DNA of 64,000 nucleotides. It comes from Pseudomonas sp. LD120. GTDB taxonomy: Bacteria > Pseudomonadota > Gammaproteobacteria > Pseudomonadales > Pseudomonadaceae. This document shows positions 49,937-59,033 of this stretch, piece after piece. A program made the translations under genes and the position numbers. The notes beneath the pieces were generated by a model. The model did no database searches, was not told where the DNA came from, and saw nothing but the letters and a program-made list of their open reading frames with translations. The first letter of the stretch is position 1; each line of letters opens with the position of its first letter. The stretch is taken from contig NZ_WVHL01000005.1 of the NCBI RefSeq assembly GCF_009861525.1, forward strand, positions 2,666,001-2,730,000, given 5' to 3'.

Positions 49937-51340
49937 TCAAGGCCGCGCCCGCACCCCATACGCATCCCACAACGTGTTGCGGAATTTGTTCTGCGGATCG
50001 ACCCGGGCCTTCAGCGCGAGAAACTCCCCAGCCCGTGGATAGGCCGCGCGAAACTGCTGCGCCGTGGCGTGGATCTGGTACGGCAGGTAGTAGCTGCCGC
50101 CGTGCTGGATGGCGCTGTCCACCAGGGCGCGGGTCCATTCGCCGACGTTCTCCCGTTCCTCTGGCGCGGTGCTCTGCTGGTAGTACAGCACCAGGGCGAA
50201 GACTTCGGTCTTGGCCCAGGCCAGCAGGGTGCCGGGGTCGGCCTTGGCGTGGCGGATCGACAGGTTGATCACGTTGACCCGGTGCGCCCGCAGGGTCGCG
50301 CCCATCTCCTGGACGAAGCTTTCCAGCTGCTCGGGGGGCACGAAGTATTCCTGCAGCACGTAGGTGCGCTTGGCCCGGGACTCGGGTTCGAGTTCGCGCA
50401 CGTCGAGGCTGGCTTCGTGGTTGCGCCAGGACACTTGCGGTTTGTTCAGCACCAGGGGGTCGATCACGTCCTGGCGCAAGGTCTTGCCGCCGGGCCACTG
50501 GCTCACCACTTTCAGGGCCTTCTGTTCTTTCCAGTAGTTCTGGTCCAGGGGCGTGAGGCGTTCCTTGACCGTGACCGGCAGGTCGGTCTGGCGGTAGGAC
50601 ACCGCGCGTAGGGTCTGGTACCGGTCGGGGTAGAGCACAGCGTTGTGCAGGATGACCTTGGGGTTGTTGTGGATTCGGGCCTGGAAGTAGGGCCGGTAGT
50701 CCCCCAGGGGCATTGCGTCGACGCTGCGCAGCAGGCGTACGTTGTCGCTCAGTTGCAGGGTGGCTTGGACGATCACCCCCAGGCCGCCGTAGCCGCCGAT
50801 GGCGCCGTAGAACAGCTCGCGGTTGTGCTGCGGGCTGGCGTCCACCACTTGGCCGTCGGCCAGCACCAGCTTGATCGATTTCACCGAACTCACCAGGGGG
50901 CCGTAGCCGATGTAGCGGCCATGGGCGTTGACGCTCAGGGCGCCGCCGACGGTGAAGTTGGCGTAGCTCTGCATGATGCTCACGGACAGGTCGTGGGGGT
51001 CGATGTAGTCCTGTACCGCGCGCCAGGTGATGCCCGGCTGCAGGGTGATTTCCTTGCGCTCTTTGGAGAACTCGAGCACTTGGTTGAAGCCGCGCATGTC
51101 GATCTGCAGCGCGTGCTCGGTGGCGGTCTGGCCGCCCATGCTGTAGCGCCCGCCGCCGATGGCGATGGGCCCGGGGTGCTCGGCCACCTGCTTGACGATC
51201 TGCTCCAGGGTGGTGGGGCGCACCACCTGATCGACCACGATGGGGTTGAGCTGGGTGATGTCGTTGACGGTTTCTGCCGCGTGCGTGCTCGGGACGGCAC
51301 TCAGGGCGCAGGATAGAAGCAGGCCGGTCGCGAATCTCAT
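49937..51340 (-). CDS. Secreted FAD-linked oxidase (VAO/lactone-oxidase type)
   Basis: A 467-residue protein with signal peptide (MRFATGLLLSCALSAVPSTHA). The FAD-binding (PCMH-type) domain follows: PTTLEQIVKQVAEHPGPIAIGGGRYSMGGQTATEHALQIDM, IQPG-like LQPGITWRAVQDYI, GGALSVNAHGRYIGYGPLVSSV and GGYGGLGVIVQATL. The C-terminal part, with YWxxQKALKV and KARVDPQNKFRNTLW, is like the D-arabinono-lactone/sugar-lactone oxidases. Periplasmic location is unusual for the family. The substrate cannot be read from sequence. ATG 51340; longer frames upstream have no signal peptide logic. Confidence 0.85.
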   Translation of the reverse strand: MRFATGLLLSCALSAVPSTHAAETVNDITQLNPIVVDQVVRPTTLEQIVKQVAEHPGPIAIGGGRYSMGGQTATEHALQIDMRGFNQVLEFSKERKEITLQPGITWRAVQDYIDPHDLSVSIMQSYANFTVGGALSVNAHGRYIGYGPLVSSVKSIKLVLADGQVVDASPQHNRELFYGAIGGYGGLGVIVQATLQLSDNVRLLRSVDAMPLGDYRPYFQARIHNNPKVILHNAVLYPDRYQTLRAVSYRQTDLPVTVKERLTPLDQNYWKEQKALKVVSQWPGGKTLRQDVIDPLVLNKPQVSWRNHEASLDVRELEPESRAKRTYVLQEYFVPPEQLESFVQEMGATLRAHRVNVINLSIRHAKADPGTLLAWAKTEVFALVLYYQQSTAPEERENVGEWTRALVDSAIQHGGSYYLPYQIHATAQQFRAAYPRAGEFLALKARVDPQNKFRNTLWDAYGVRARP

Positions 51341-51487
51341 TTCGCCGTGGTCATCCTTGGCACAAGACGCCGCGGGCTGCGGCGCAATGGGCGGCAGAAT
51401 AGCCGTCTGGCCGGCCCAAAACCATGGGGTGTATCGCCGTTGTGCGGCGGCCGGCATCGGCGGCTGGCGACCGATGCCGGGCCGGAC

Positions 51488-52882
51488 CTACAGCGCCGCC
51501 AGGCCAAGGGTGGCGGCGCAGTGCTCCAGGGAGCGCTGCTGGGTCTGGGCGTAAAGTTGCAGCTCGTCGAGGGTGGGGCGGCCCAGGGCGCTTTCGAAGG
51601 CCTGGCGGTTGGACTGCCCGGCATAGTGGCTCTGGCTGTCGTCCCCCAGGTTGGACTGGAAGATCCCGGCGGCGCTGACCGGCAGGAAATCTTCATAGAC
51701 CAGGGGCTCGACGCTCAGGTGCCCGGCCGCCAACAGCGCCTCCAGGTCGGTGGGGCGCTGCGGGTTGTCTCGGGCGGCCAGGCCGGTCTCATTGACGAAG
51801 TAGCGGAAGTAAGCCAGGCCCTGTTGGCGCATGGCGGTGTGGTTGTCGGGGAATTGGCTGAAGTGCTCATGCATCAGTTGGTTGTAGCGCTGGGCATTGG
51901 CCTCGCTGGGGAAGTCGCCCAACGCGTCGCGGGCGGCGTTCAGCAGGCGGTCGTAGAGCGCGCGGCCTTTGGGCGTCAGCGCCGCGCCGCGCTGTTCGAT
52001 CTCGCCAAAGCGCGCGCTGTGGCTGCCCTGGCTGTCGGCCTGGTCGGTGAAGGCCACGGGCTCCTCCAGGGCCTTGAAGCTGGTCTGGCGCAGCAGGATC
52101 GGGCAGTCCCGGCGCGGCGGGCCCTCGATCACCGCCTTGGGGGTGATGCCGTACTCCGGCATGAGCTGCTGCACCTGATCGATGTCCAGGGTGCGCGGGG
52201 TCAGGTGATTGATGTGCGGGCCCTTGAACGCCACCACGTCGGCGATCAGCCGGTGTTGGGCGCTGAGGCTGGCGTACTGGGCGGCTGTCACCGTGGCGTG
52301 GTGGTGCCAGCGGAAGGTTTCCAGGGCTTCTTGGATAAAACCCTGGGCGTTCTCCTCATCCAGGCCGCCCTGCGCCTCGGCCTGATCGATCAGTTCCAGC
52401 GCCTTGGGGGTGAAGATCGAGCGTCGGGCCAGCACCCGCTGGGCAAAGCCTTGCAGATCCGTGTTGTCGATCAGCTCCAGGCGCAGCAGCGAGGTGAAGA
52501 CCCGGAACGGGCTGATCTGCAGGGCCTGTTCATGCACCGCGCGAAAGGCCGTGGAATGCACCGGTACCCCGGCCGGGGTCAGGTCGTAGTAGCCCACCGG
52601 CTGCATGCCCATCACCGCGAACAGCCGGGCCAGGGTCGCCAGTTCCGCGGCGGTGCCGACGCGGATCGCGCCGTGGCGCTCCAGGTCCAGGCGCTGCAGT
52701 TCGCCGCTGCGCTGCAGGTGCTGGGCAATGGCTGGCTGTTGTTCCAGGACCTGGGCATTGACCTGGGCCACCAGGGCCATCAAGGCGCCGTAGAGCGGCA
52801 CCTCATCGCGGTACATAGCCGACATCGCTCGGGAGAATCCCTGGCGGATCAGGTCAGGACTGACAAAACGCGGGTTGCTCAT
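51488..52882 (-). CDS. hglS: 2-oxoadipate dioxygenase/decarboxylase (HglS, DUF1338/YdcJ)
   Basis: A 464-residue protein of the DUF1338 family within the VOC fold: DLERHGAIRVGTAAELATLARLFAVMGMQPVGYYDLTPAGVPVHSTAFR, ISPFRVFTSLLRLELI, FKGPHINHLTPRTLDID, and the acidic/histidine residues that hold Fe(II) in HglS. The enzyme converts 2-oxoadipate to D-2-hydroxyglutarate in D-lysine catabolism, as shown for the P. putida homolog. ATG 52882 gives the usual length. No other lysine genes are adjacent here. Confidence 0.9.
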   Translation of the reverse strand: MSNPRFVSPDLIRQGFSRAMSAMYRDEVPLYGALMALVAQVNAQVLEQQPAIAQHLQRSGELQRLDLERHGAIRVGTAAELATLARLFAVMGMQPVGYYDLTPAGVPVHSTAFRAVHEQALQISPFRVFTSLLRLELIDNTDLQGFAQRVLARRSIFTPKALELIDQAEAQGGLDEENAQGFIQEALETFRWHHHATVTAAQYASLSAQHRLIADVVAFKGPHINHLTPRTLDIDQVQQLMPEYGITPKAVIEGPPRRDCPILLRQTSFKALEEPVAFTDQADSQGSHSARFGEIEQRGAALTPKGRALYDRLLNAARDALGDFPSEANAQRYNQLMHEHFSQFPDNHTAMRQQGLAYFRYFVNETGLAARDNPQRPTDLEALLAAGHLSVEPLVYEDFLPVSAAGIFQSNLGDDSQSHYAGQSNRQAFESALGRPTLDELQLYAQTQQRSLEHCAATLGLAAL

Positions 52883-52993
52883 GGACAGGGTTCCCGTGGC
52901 GATGAAGCGAAGCGTGAGAGGGCGGTTTGGCTTCGATTCTGCTGGGCTGGCCTGGGGCTGACAAACGAAGTTTCCTCTGAACTTCATTCTGCA

Positions 52994-53510
52994 AATGAAT
53001 GCATGTGGCCGCTGCAGCCCGCCCCTGGGGTCTGGGGCTTGATGCTGGGCAACGCTTTCGCCTGGCCGCACCTGGTCTATCAATGGGCGCGGTTGTCGCG
53101 AGTGCCGTTTCGGGCCGAGTACCGCAACCTGCAGGTGGCCTCGTTGCTGGGTGGGTTCTGGGTCGCTGTCATGCACTTCAATCCACTGCCGCTGGCCCTC
53201 CCCTGTACCCGATGGCGCCGGGCTACCTCTGTTATCGGCGGGCGGCGACCCTGGGCCGGCACAAGCGCGAGCTGCTGGCCTTGAGCCGAACCGACAGCCT
53301 GACCGGGCTGCCCATCACGGTGCCTGGAAGGCCCCGTTGGAGGTCGAGTTTCAGCGTTGCAAACGCCAGGTCCATGGCGACGCCATTGCTTTGATCGACC
53401 TCGATCGGCACCAATGACAGGCGTTGTACGCCGCCAAGGCCTGCGGTTGCCACAACGTCACCCGCCACCCAGCGCAGCGGTCGCCACAGCCCCTTGTGAG
53501 CTTGTGCTAG
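52994..53510 (+). pseudogene. Decayed MASE2-GGDEF diguanylate cyclase
   Basis: Pieces of an AdrA-type diguanylate cyclase are read in three frames. First, MASE2 membrane-domain remnants (MLGNAFAWPHLVYQWARLSR, PFRAEYRNLQVASLLGGFWVAVMHFN) to about 53170. Then YLCYRRAATLGRHKRELLALSRTDSLTGL in another frame to about 53310. Then LEVEFQRCKRQVHGDAIALIDLDRHQ in a third to about 53414, followed at once by a GGDEF-domain end (QALYAAKACGCHNVTRH). The GGDEF motif and about 100 residues around it are deleted. The gene is clearly dead. Confidence 0.8.
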
Positions 53511-53649
53511 GGCGGCAATGCCGGCCCAGTGTGGCCCAGGAGCGGCTGGCGAGGCTGAGCCACGGTTGTTAGCGGGTTGATCGGCTTGCCGAACGCCCGG
53601 CGCTTCTGCGCGGTCGAGCCTTCGCGGCCACAGGCGCGGCAGCGCTGTT

Positions 53650-54567
53650 TCAATGGCTGCCAGGGTGCAGGCGCCGGGCCAGCTCCAGGGCGGTACGGCC
53701 GCTGGCGATGCCAGGCACCAGTTGAGTGAAGGGGATGTCGATCAGGCGCTTCTCGCGTACCGCGCGCAGCCGCGAGAGCACCGGATCGCTGTGCAGCCGC
53801 CGGCGTTTGCGCGAGGCCGGCGACCACAGGGCGTCGGCCAGGAGCATCGCATCCGGGTCGTTGACCAGTAGGGTTTCGCTGTCCACGGTCAGGCGCGGGT
53901 GATCGATGGCGGCCAAGCTGTTGCGGGCTCCGGCGGCTTTCAGCAGGACGCCGACGAAGCCCCGCCGGCCCTGGCTGGCAAGGCCGTTGACCTCGCTGTC
54001 GAGGTAGAACACCGAAGGCGTCGGCTGTCCCTGGGACAAGGCCGTGGCGGCGGCGAGATCGGCGTCCAGCGCGGCAATCAACTGATGCGCGCGCTGTTGC
54101 TGATGCACCAGCCGGCCCAGGGTCAGCAGGTCACGGCGGATGTGCCCGAAGTAGTCCTGGTCATGTCCGGCGCAGGCCGATTCCAGCAAATAGCTGGCGA
54201 TGCCGATGGCCAGCAGGCGTTCCCGGCCACTGAAGTCATCGGGGAACGCCGAGGCGAACCCGCCCACCACCAGGTCGGGTTTCAGGCTGTAGAGCACTTC
54301 GGCCGAAGGGTACTGCCGCGCAATCACCGGCACGCCGTGGTAGCGCCCCTGGGTTTGCGCCTGAGCATCGTCGTCCAGATAGGCCACGCCAATCATCGAC
54401 GGCCCGGCCCCCAGGGCCAGCAGCAGGTCGGCGCTGTGCTGGTTGAGGGCGACGATGCGTTGCGGCGTGGCGGTCAGCGACCAGGACTTTTCGCAGTTTT
54501 CATAGCGGTCTGCCAGGGCCGGCAAGGCGAACAGCCAGAGCAGCACAACGACGAGCGGTCTAGGCAT
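53650..54567 (-). CDS. Periplasmic binding protein, BtuF-like
   Basis: A 305-residue class III binding protein: leader MPRPLVVVLLWLFALPALA, two lobes joined by a long helix (QRAHQLIAALDADLAAATALSQ), first-lobe RIVALNQHSADLLLALGAG and YPSAEVLYSLKPDLVVGG, and C-terminal IPFTQLVPGIASGRTALELARRL. The family binds cobalamin, haem or Fe-siderophores. With the cobalamin riboswitch and TonB receptor upstream in the same operon, cobalamin or a corrinoid is the likely ligand. The start overlaps the ferredoxin-like gene by eight bases. No ABC permease is in the window. Confidence 0.85.
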   Translation of the reverse strand: MPRPLVVVLLWLFALPALADRYENCEKSWSLTATPQRIVALNQHSADLLLALGAGPSMIGVAYLDDDAQAQTQGRYHGVPVIARQYPSAEVLYSLKPDLVVGGFASAFPDDFSGRERLLAIGIASYLLESACAGHDQDYFGHIRRDLLTLGRLVHQQQRAHQLIAALDADLAAATALSQGQPTPSVFYLDSEVNGLASQGRRGFVGVLLKAAGARNSLAAIDHPRLTVDSETLLVNDPDAMLLADALWSPASRKRRRLHSDPVLSRLRAVREKRLIDIPFTQLVPGIASGRTALELARRLHPGSH

Positions 54568-55309
54568 CCGGCGAGCCTCCGTAAGGCGCGGGTATCAGCA
54601 GCTCTTGCACGGGCTCCCCTTCGAGCAGGTGCCCTTGCACCAGGCGCAGCACCTCGCTGTCGTTGCTGATCCGATACCAGCAGCCATCCGGGTGCACGGT
54701 GAGCACCGGCCCCAGGTTGCAGGGAAATTGGCAGGCGGTGCGGGTCAGCAGCACGCCGCCCGGGGTTTCCATGTGCGCCCGGCGTAGCAGTTCACGGCGC
54801 AGGGTCTTCCACAAGGGCAGGGCGCCACGTCGCACGCAGCGCGGGCCGGTGCACAGGAACACTTGACGGGCGTGGGGCGGCACCCGCGACCAGTCCGGGT
54901 CGCTGGCCACCGGGTTAACGCTGTCGCAAGGCAGATGTCGTTCGCGTTGGCCGACGCTGGCGCAGGCCAGGGCCGCATCCAGCCCGCGGCGGCCCAGGGC
55001 CTGGGCGGTGACCCACAACCTGGGCGTTTGGGGGTGGCTCTGCGCCCGACGCGCCAGTTCGTCGCGCAGCCAATCCAGGTAGGCGCTGTCGGAGCTGGGT
55101 TCCAGGTCCACCACCAGCAGCGCCGCGTTGCTTTCGAGCAAGGGCTCGTCCAGAGCTGCCCAGAGGCCATCGAAGCCGTCCAGGGTGTCGATGACTCGGG
55201 TGGCGGCCGCGTCGCGCAGGCTTTTGAGTGCGGCGCGAAACGCCTCGCCCAGGGTGCCGCCGTGCAGGCCGGGGCCGACGAACAGCACCCGTTGATAGTC
55301 CTCATGCAT
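54560..55309 (-). CDS. 2Fe-2S thioredoxin-like ferredoxin protein
   Basis: A 249-residue protein. The N-terminal half resembles a CbiX-like chelatase or sirohydrochlorin fold (RVLFVGPGLHGGTLGEAFRAAL). The C-terminal half is a thioredoxin-fold 2Fe-2S ferredoxin with four cysteines, in FLCTGPRCVRRG and TACQFPCNLGP, and VHPDGCWY after them. Such fusions occur in cobalamin-related gene sets. The gene lies between the TonB receptor and binding protein genes, in one operon under the cobalamin riboswitch. Its role, perhaps corrinoid reduction or cobalt handling, is unknown. Confidence 0.75.
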   Translation of the reverse strand: MHEDYQRVLFVGPGLHGGTLGEAFRAALKSLRDAAATRVIDTLDGFDGLWAALDEPLLESNAALLVVDLEPSSDSAYLDWLRDELARRAQSHPQTPRLWVTAQALGRRGLDAALACASVGQRERHLPCDSVNPVASDPDWSRVPPHARQVFLCTGPRCVRRGALPLWKTLRRELLRRAHMETPGGVLLTRTACQFPCNLGPVLTVHPDGCWYRISNDSEVLRLVQGHLLEGEPVQELLIPAPYGGSPDA

Positions 55310-55320
55310 GCCGTTGCTCC

Positions 55321-57300
55321 TCAGAAGCGGTAGGTGTAGCGCACTTCGCTGGTGAAGGGCCGACCGAGGTTGTCGACCGCGGGCGCGCTGCTGGTCATGC
55401 TGGTGGCGTAGTCGCGATCGAACAGGTTCTCCACCAGCAGGCTAAGGCGGTGTTGCTGAGCGTTGTCGAGGTAGCGATAGGCATCGGCATCCACCACCGA
55501 GTAGTGGCCGTAGTCGACTTTTTTCGAACTGGCGATCGAGCCGATGTAGCGGATGGCCCCGCCCACGCCCCACATCCGGTCCAGGGACTCGAAGCCCAGT
55601 CGCGAACGGGCGAAGAAGCCGGGGATGTTGCTCAGGGTCACGCCGTTGCGCGACTCCACGAGGTTGCGGGTCATGTCCGCTGAGAGGTTCCATTGCGGGC
55701 TGAACTGCCAGCGCCCGTCGAGTTCGATGCCGCGCACCCTGATCCGGCCCTGGCCATTGTTCCAGACACGACTGGCATCGAGGCTGATCAGGTCGTCGAT
55801 CTTGCGCCGAAAGGCGCTGACGCTGGCGTTGAACTCGCCGGCCAGCAGGCTGGCGTTGTAGTCCAGGCCGAGTTCGGCATTCACGCTTTTTTCCGGCTTG
55901 AGGTTGGGGTTGCCTTTCTCGTAGTCCTCGTTGGCATACAGCTGCTCGGCGTTGGGCAGCTTGAAGGCGCTGCCGTATTGGCCGCGCAGTTGCCAGTGGG
56001 GCGTCAGGTCGTACAGCGAGGTGAGCATGCCCACGGTGGCGCTCTCGCCGCCGCTGATCTTCTCGTGGCGCACACCGATGCTCGGGTGCCAGTCGGGCAG
56101 GGTCTCGAACACCGGCCGCAGTTGGGTGTACAGGGCGTTGGCCTGGGCCTGCTGGTTGTCGATCTTCAACACATCGTCCTGGCCCTTGAACCACTGGTTG
56201 TCGCTGCCGAAGACCAGCACGTGGCCGCCGTCCAACTCGGCCTTGCCCTCGGCCTGCAGGCCCCAGTCGGTGAAGCCCCAGTAGTCGTTGTGGTTGATCA
56301 CTTTGCTGCCACCGCCCTCGGTGGTGTTGATGCGGGTGTAGCGGGTGTCCCAGTCGTTGACATGGCCCTTGACGAAGTAGCTGAAGCCTTCGCTCAGGCG
56401 CTGTTCGAAGGTCGCGGTGGCGATCTGCTGGATGCGGTCGTTGGTGGTCTTTTTGTTGTTCAGCGGGCGGGCGAAATCCAGGTTGGCGTCGCTGTACTGG
56501 TAGAACAGTTCCAGCCGCGAGTCGTCGGCAAACCCCTGGATCGCCTTGGCGCCGAAGGTGGTGACCTCATAGGCGCGCTTCCTGTCCCGGGTGCTGGCGC
56601 TGTAGGCGCTGTTGCGATAGGGCTGGTAGCCGTCGGAGACGTTGTGGCTGACATAGGCCAAGAGGCCCAGGTCGCCGAAGCCGTTGCCGAAGATGCGTTC
56701 CACCCGGGCATCGCCGCTCTGGCCCATGAAACTGTCCAGGCCCAGGTTGACCTCGCCTGAGGTGGCGCGGGTCTGCGGGCTGCGGGTGACGATGTTGATC
56801 ACCCCGGACACCGCCTGGGTGCCGAACAACAGGCTCTGGCCGCCCTTGAGCACCTCGATGCGCTCGATGGCATTGGCCGGCAGGGTGTCCAGGTACAGGC
56901 CGCCGTACAGCCGGTTGTTCAGGCGCACGCCGTCCAGCAGGATCAGGGTGTCATCGTTGCGGCCGCCCAGCAGCGAGTAGGTGCCGTAGTCGAACGGGCC
57001 GTTCTTCGGTGCCACGTACAGCCCGGGCACGTACATCTGCAGGACCCGGGTGATGTCGCTGCTGGGGCCGGCGCGTTCGATCTGTTGGCGGTCGATGATC
57101 TCCAGCTTGCTGCCGTACCGGGCCATTTCAGCCACGGCGGTGGACTCCACCGAAGGGGCAGAAATCGATTGCGGCTCCAGTTTCAACGGCGTGTCGTCCG
57201 CCAGCAGCAGGGGGCTGAACAGGCAGCCGAGCAAGGCGCCGCATGGCGTGCGGCGGCGCGTGGTCAAGGGGCGCACGCGGAAGGTGTCAGGTGTTGTCAT
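55321..57300 (-). CDS. btuB: TonB-dependent receptor for cobalamin (BtuB-like)
   Basis: A 659-residue outer-membrane receptor. ATG 57300 opens a leader with an unusually basic N-terminus (RVRPLTTRRR) before CGALLGCLFSPLLLA. The plug domain is seen in EIIDRQQIERAGPSSDITRVLQMYVPGLYV, LLDGVRLNNRLYGGLYL and AIERIEVLKGGQSLLFGTQAVSGVINIVT. The barrel follows, ending VRYTYRF with the terminal aromatic. A cobalamin riboswitch sits upstream, so vitamin B12 or another corrinoid is the expected ligand. A longer frame to 57369 overlaps the leader. Confidence 0.88.
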   Translation of the reverse strand: MTTPDTFRVRPLTTRRRTPCGALLGCLFSPLLLADDTPLKLEPQSISAPSVESTAVAEMARYGSKLEIIDRQQIERAGPSSDITRVLQMYVPGLYVAPKNGPFDYGTYSLLGGRNDDTLILLDGVRLNNRLYGGLYLDTLPANAIERIEVLKGGQSLLFGTQAVSGVINIVTRSPQTRATSGEVNLGLDSFMGQSGDARVERIFGNGFGDLGLLAYVSHNVSDGYQPYRNSAYSASTRDRKRAYEVTTFGAKAIQGFADDSRLELFYQYSDANLDFARPLNNKKTTNDRIQQIATATFEQRLSEGFSYFVKGHVNDWDTRYTRINTTEGGGSKVINHNDYWGFTDWGLQAEGKAELDGGHVLVFGSDNQWFKGQDDVLKIDNQQAQANALYTQLRPVFETLPDWHPSIGVRHEKISGGESATVGMLTSLYDLTPHWQLRGQYGSAFKLPNAEQLYANEDYEKGNPNLKPEKSVNAELGLDYNASLLAGEFNASVSAFRRKIDDLISLDASRVWNNGQGRIRVRGIELDGRWQFSPQWNLSADMTRNLVESRNGVTLSNIPGFFARSRLGFESLDRMWGVGGAIRYIGSIASSKKVDYGHYSVVDADAYRYLDNAQQHRLSLLVENLFDRDYATSMTSSAPAVDNLGRPFTSEVRYTYRF

Positions 57301-57410
57301 TCTTGGTCTTCTCGAAAGTGACTTCGGGAAGCACGCAGGAGAAGGTATCGGCCACAGGCACGCGACCATACCGGCCCATGCCCGCCCACCGCAGGATTGC
57401 CAAACAGATG

Positions 57411-57588
57411 CTTCAGGCCGGTCTCCGGGCTTGCGAGTCTGGCGGCATTCGCCTTCCCATACCTTGGGTACAGTGGCGTGTTGAATGCAGCACTCGCTTA
57501 CCGTTGCGGGGGCAGCACCGGACTAGCCCTGAAGGGGCGCACCGGTTTCCCGTTTCACCTCATGCACGGCGGCATGAGGCACCTGAAA
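57411..57588 (-). ncRNA. Cobalamin riboswitch
   Basis: On the minus strand: the closing stem TTTCAGG...CCTGAAG, AAACGGGAAACCGGTG, the B12 box GCTGCCCCCGCAACGGTAA (57498-57516), GCCACTG, TATGGGAAGGCG and CGCAAGCCCGGAGACCGG in the canonical order. It ends about 110 nt before the btuB-like start. Adenosylcobalamin binding would repress the receptor, ferredoxin and binding-protein genes. Confidence 0.93.
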
Positions 57589-57946
57589 CTGGGCGGCATC
57601 TGAACATTGGTTCCGGCGTTCGTCAATCTCGCGCCTGTCGCCGGGCGTTACCGGGCTCATGGCCGCGGCGGCCCTGTAGCCGCTGCCGCAGGCTGCGCCC
57701 GGCTCTGCAGGAGACGCCAAACCTGCCCACGCGGTCCATTGGGACAACCCGCATGGCCCGATTCACCGCCATGGCGTTGGCCGCACTGAATGCGCGTGTC
57801 TTCAGGTCGCTAGAAGGGCCTTCGCCCTTGTCGCAGCCTCGCCGAAGGCTCGACAGCGGACATCATTGCAGGAACACAGGAACACAGGAACACAGGAACA
57901 CAGGAACACAGGAATGCAGGAATGCAGTTTCCGGGGGCAGGTGCCG
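57589..57946. repeat. Intergenic region with REP arm and 8-bp minisatellite
   Basis: After the riboswitch comes one REP arm (GTAGCCGCTGCCGCAGG at 57676, followed by CTGCAGGAGACGCCAAACCTGCC, a block mirrored in copy A at about 4958-4978). Then a tandem array at 57869-57924: five exact copies of CAGGAACA followed by two of CAGGAATG. No gene is supported. Confidence 0.75.
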
Positions 57947-58984
57947 CTATGAATGCCGTGTCGTGCGTGGCTCGCTGGCCAGCAACGGCACCGCGCGGAC
58001 CGAGTCGCCGGGCTGCAGTTGCAGGCGCTTGGCAGTCCGGCGGTCCACCAGCAGGCAGCCCGAGACCAACCGCCCGGGGGCGGCGGTGATGCGACAGCTT
58101 TCCAGGCGTCGGTTATGGATCAGCCACATCGGCGCCTGTTCATCCGGGCTGCCCACCAGCAGGGGCAGGGTCTGGCTTTCGCGCACGCTGCGGATCTTCG
58201 TCACTTCGGCTTCGAGCAGCGGCCCGCCATCGAAGATGTCGATGCAGCCCTGATGGCTGAAGCCTTCGCCCCGCAGGATGCTCACTGCCTGTTCGGTGCT
58301 GGCGTGGGCCTGGCCAATGGCGGCCTGGGCCTGGGGGCTGAGCAGGCAGGTGTACAGCGGCTGGCGCGGCATCAGTTCGGCGATGGAGGCCTTGCTGCCG
58401 TGGCTGGACAGGCGATTGGCCTGCTGGAAACCCATCTTGAAGAAGTGCCGCCCCAGGCTGTCCCAGAACGGCGAACAGCCCTGGCTATCGAGCTGGCCGC
58501 GCAATTCGGCCACCAGCTTGTCGCCGAACAGGGTGGGGAATTCGGCGACAAACAGCAGGCGCGCCTTGGACAGCAGGCGGCCGTTATCGCCCTGGCGCTG
58601 ATCGCGGCGCAGGAACAGCGAGCAGAGCAGGGATTGCCCAGTCATCTCGTTGCACAGGAACAGGGTCGGGATGTGTTTCTCGATGCCCAGTACCGGGGCA
58701 CTGCCACGGGTGGTGCCGACCCGGTAGTTGTAGCAGGGCTCGCGCAGGCCAATGGCGCCGCTGACGCCGCAGACCCCGATTACCTGCTGGTCGTCATCTT
58801 CCATGACGAACAGGTAGTCGGCGTCGGCCCGTTCGACCTGTCTGGTGAAGGCCCGCTGTGCCCAGCGCACCCGATGGGCCAGGCGCTCGGGGTCGGTGGA
58901 CAGGTTGTTCAGTTCGCGGCCGTTGCCTTCCAGCAGGGCCAGCAGCGCCGGCAGATCGCTGACGCGGATCGGACGGACGATCAT
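57947..58984 (-). CDS. Arginine N-succinyltransferase beta-subunit paralog (AruG-like)
   Basis: A 345-residue protein of the AstA/AruG family: MIVRPIRVSDLPALLALLEGNG, YLFVMEDDDQQVIGVCGVSGAIGLREPCYNYRVG, LFLCNEMTGQSLLCSLFLRRD, LLSKARLLFVAEFPTLFGDKLVAELRG, SPFWDSLGRHFFKMGFQQA. The enzyme transfers succinyl from succinyl-CoA to arginine or ornithine. The usual aru genes (aruC, D, B, E) are absent; instead an alpha-subunit-like gene, APC permease and glutamine synthetase-like gene are adjacent. It is therefore probably a paralog with a different amine substrate, or an extra copy. ATG 58984 (MIVRP) is the conserved start. Confidence 0.85.
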   Translation of the reverse strand: MIVRPIRVSDLPALLALLEGNGRELNNLSTDPERLAHRVRWAQRAFTRQVERADADYLFVMEDDDQQVIGVCGVSGAIGLREPCYNYRVGTTRGSAPVLGIEKHIPTLFLCNEMTGQSLLCSLFLRRDQRQGDNGRLLSKARLLFVAEFPTLFGDKLVAELRGQLDSQGCSPFWDSLGRHFFKMGFQQANRLSSHGSKASIAELMPRQPLYTCLLSPQAQAAIGQAHASTEQAVSILRGEGFSHQGCIDIFDGGPLLEAEVTKIRSVRESQTLPLLVGSPDEQAPMWLIHNRRLESCRITAAPGRLVSGCLLVDRRTAKRLQLQPGDSVRAVPLLASEPRTTRHS

Positions 58985-59033
58985 CGGCTGATGCCTGGCC
59001 GTGGCGCCGGGCAGTGGCGCTGCAAGAGCCGGT

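Noticed and set aside
57869..57924. Short regular repeats considered as a CRISPR array
   Set aside because: Units are 8 bp and contiguous with no spacers; this is a minisatellite.
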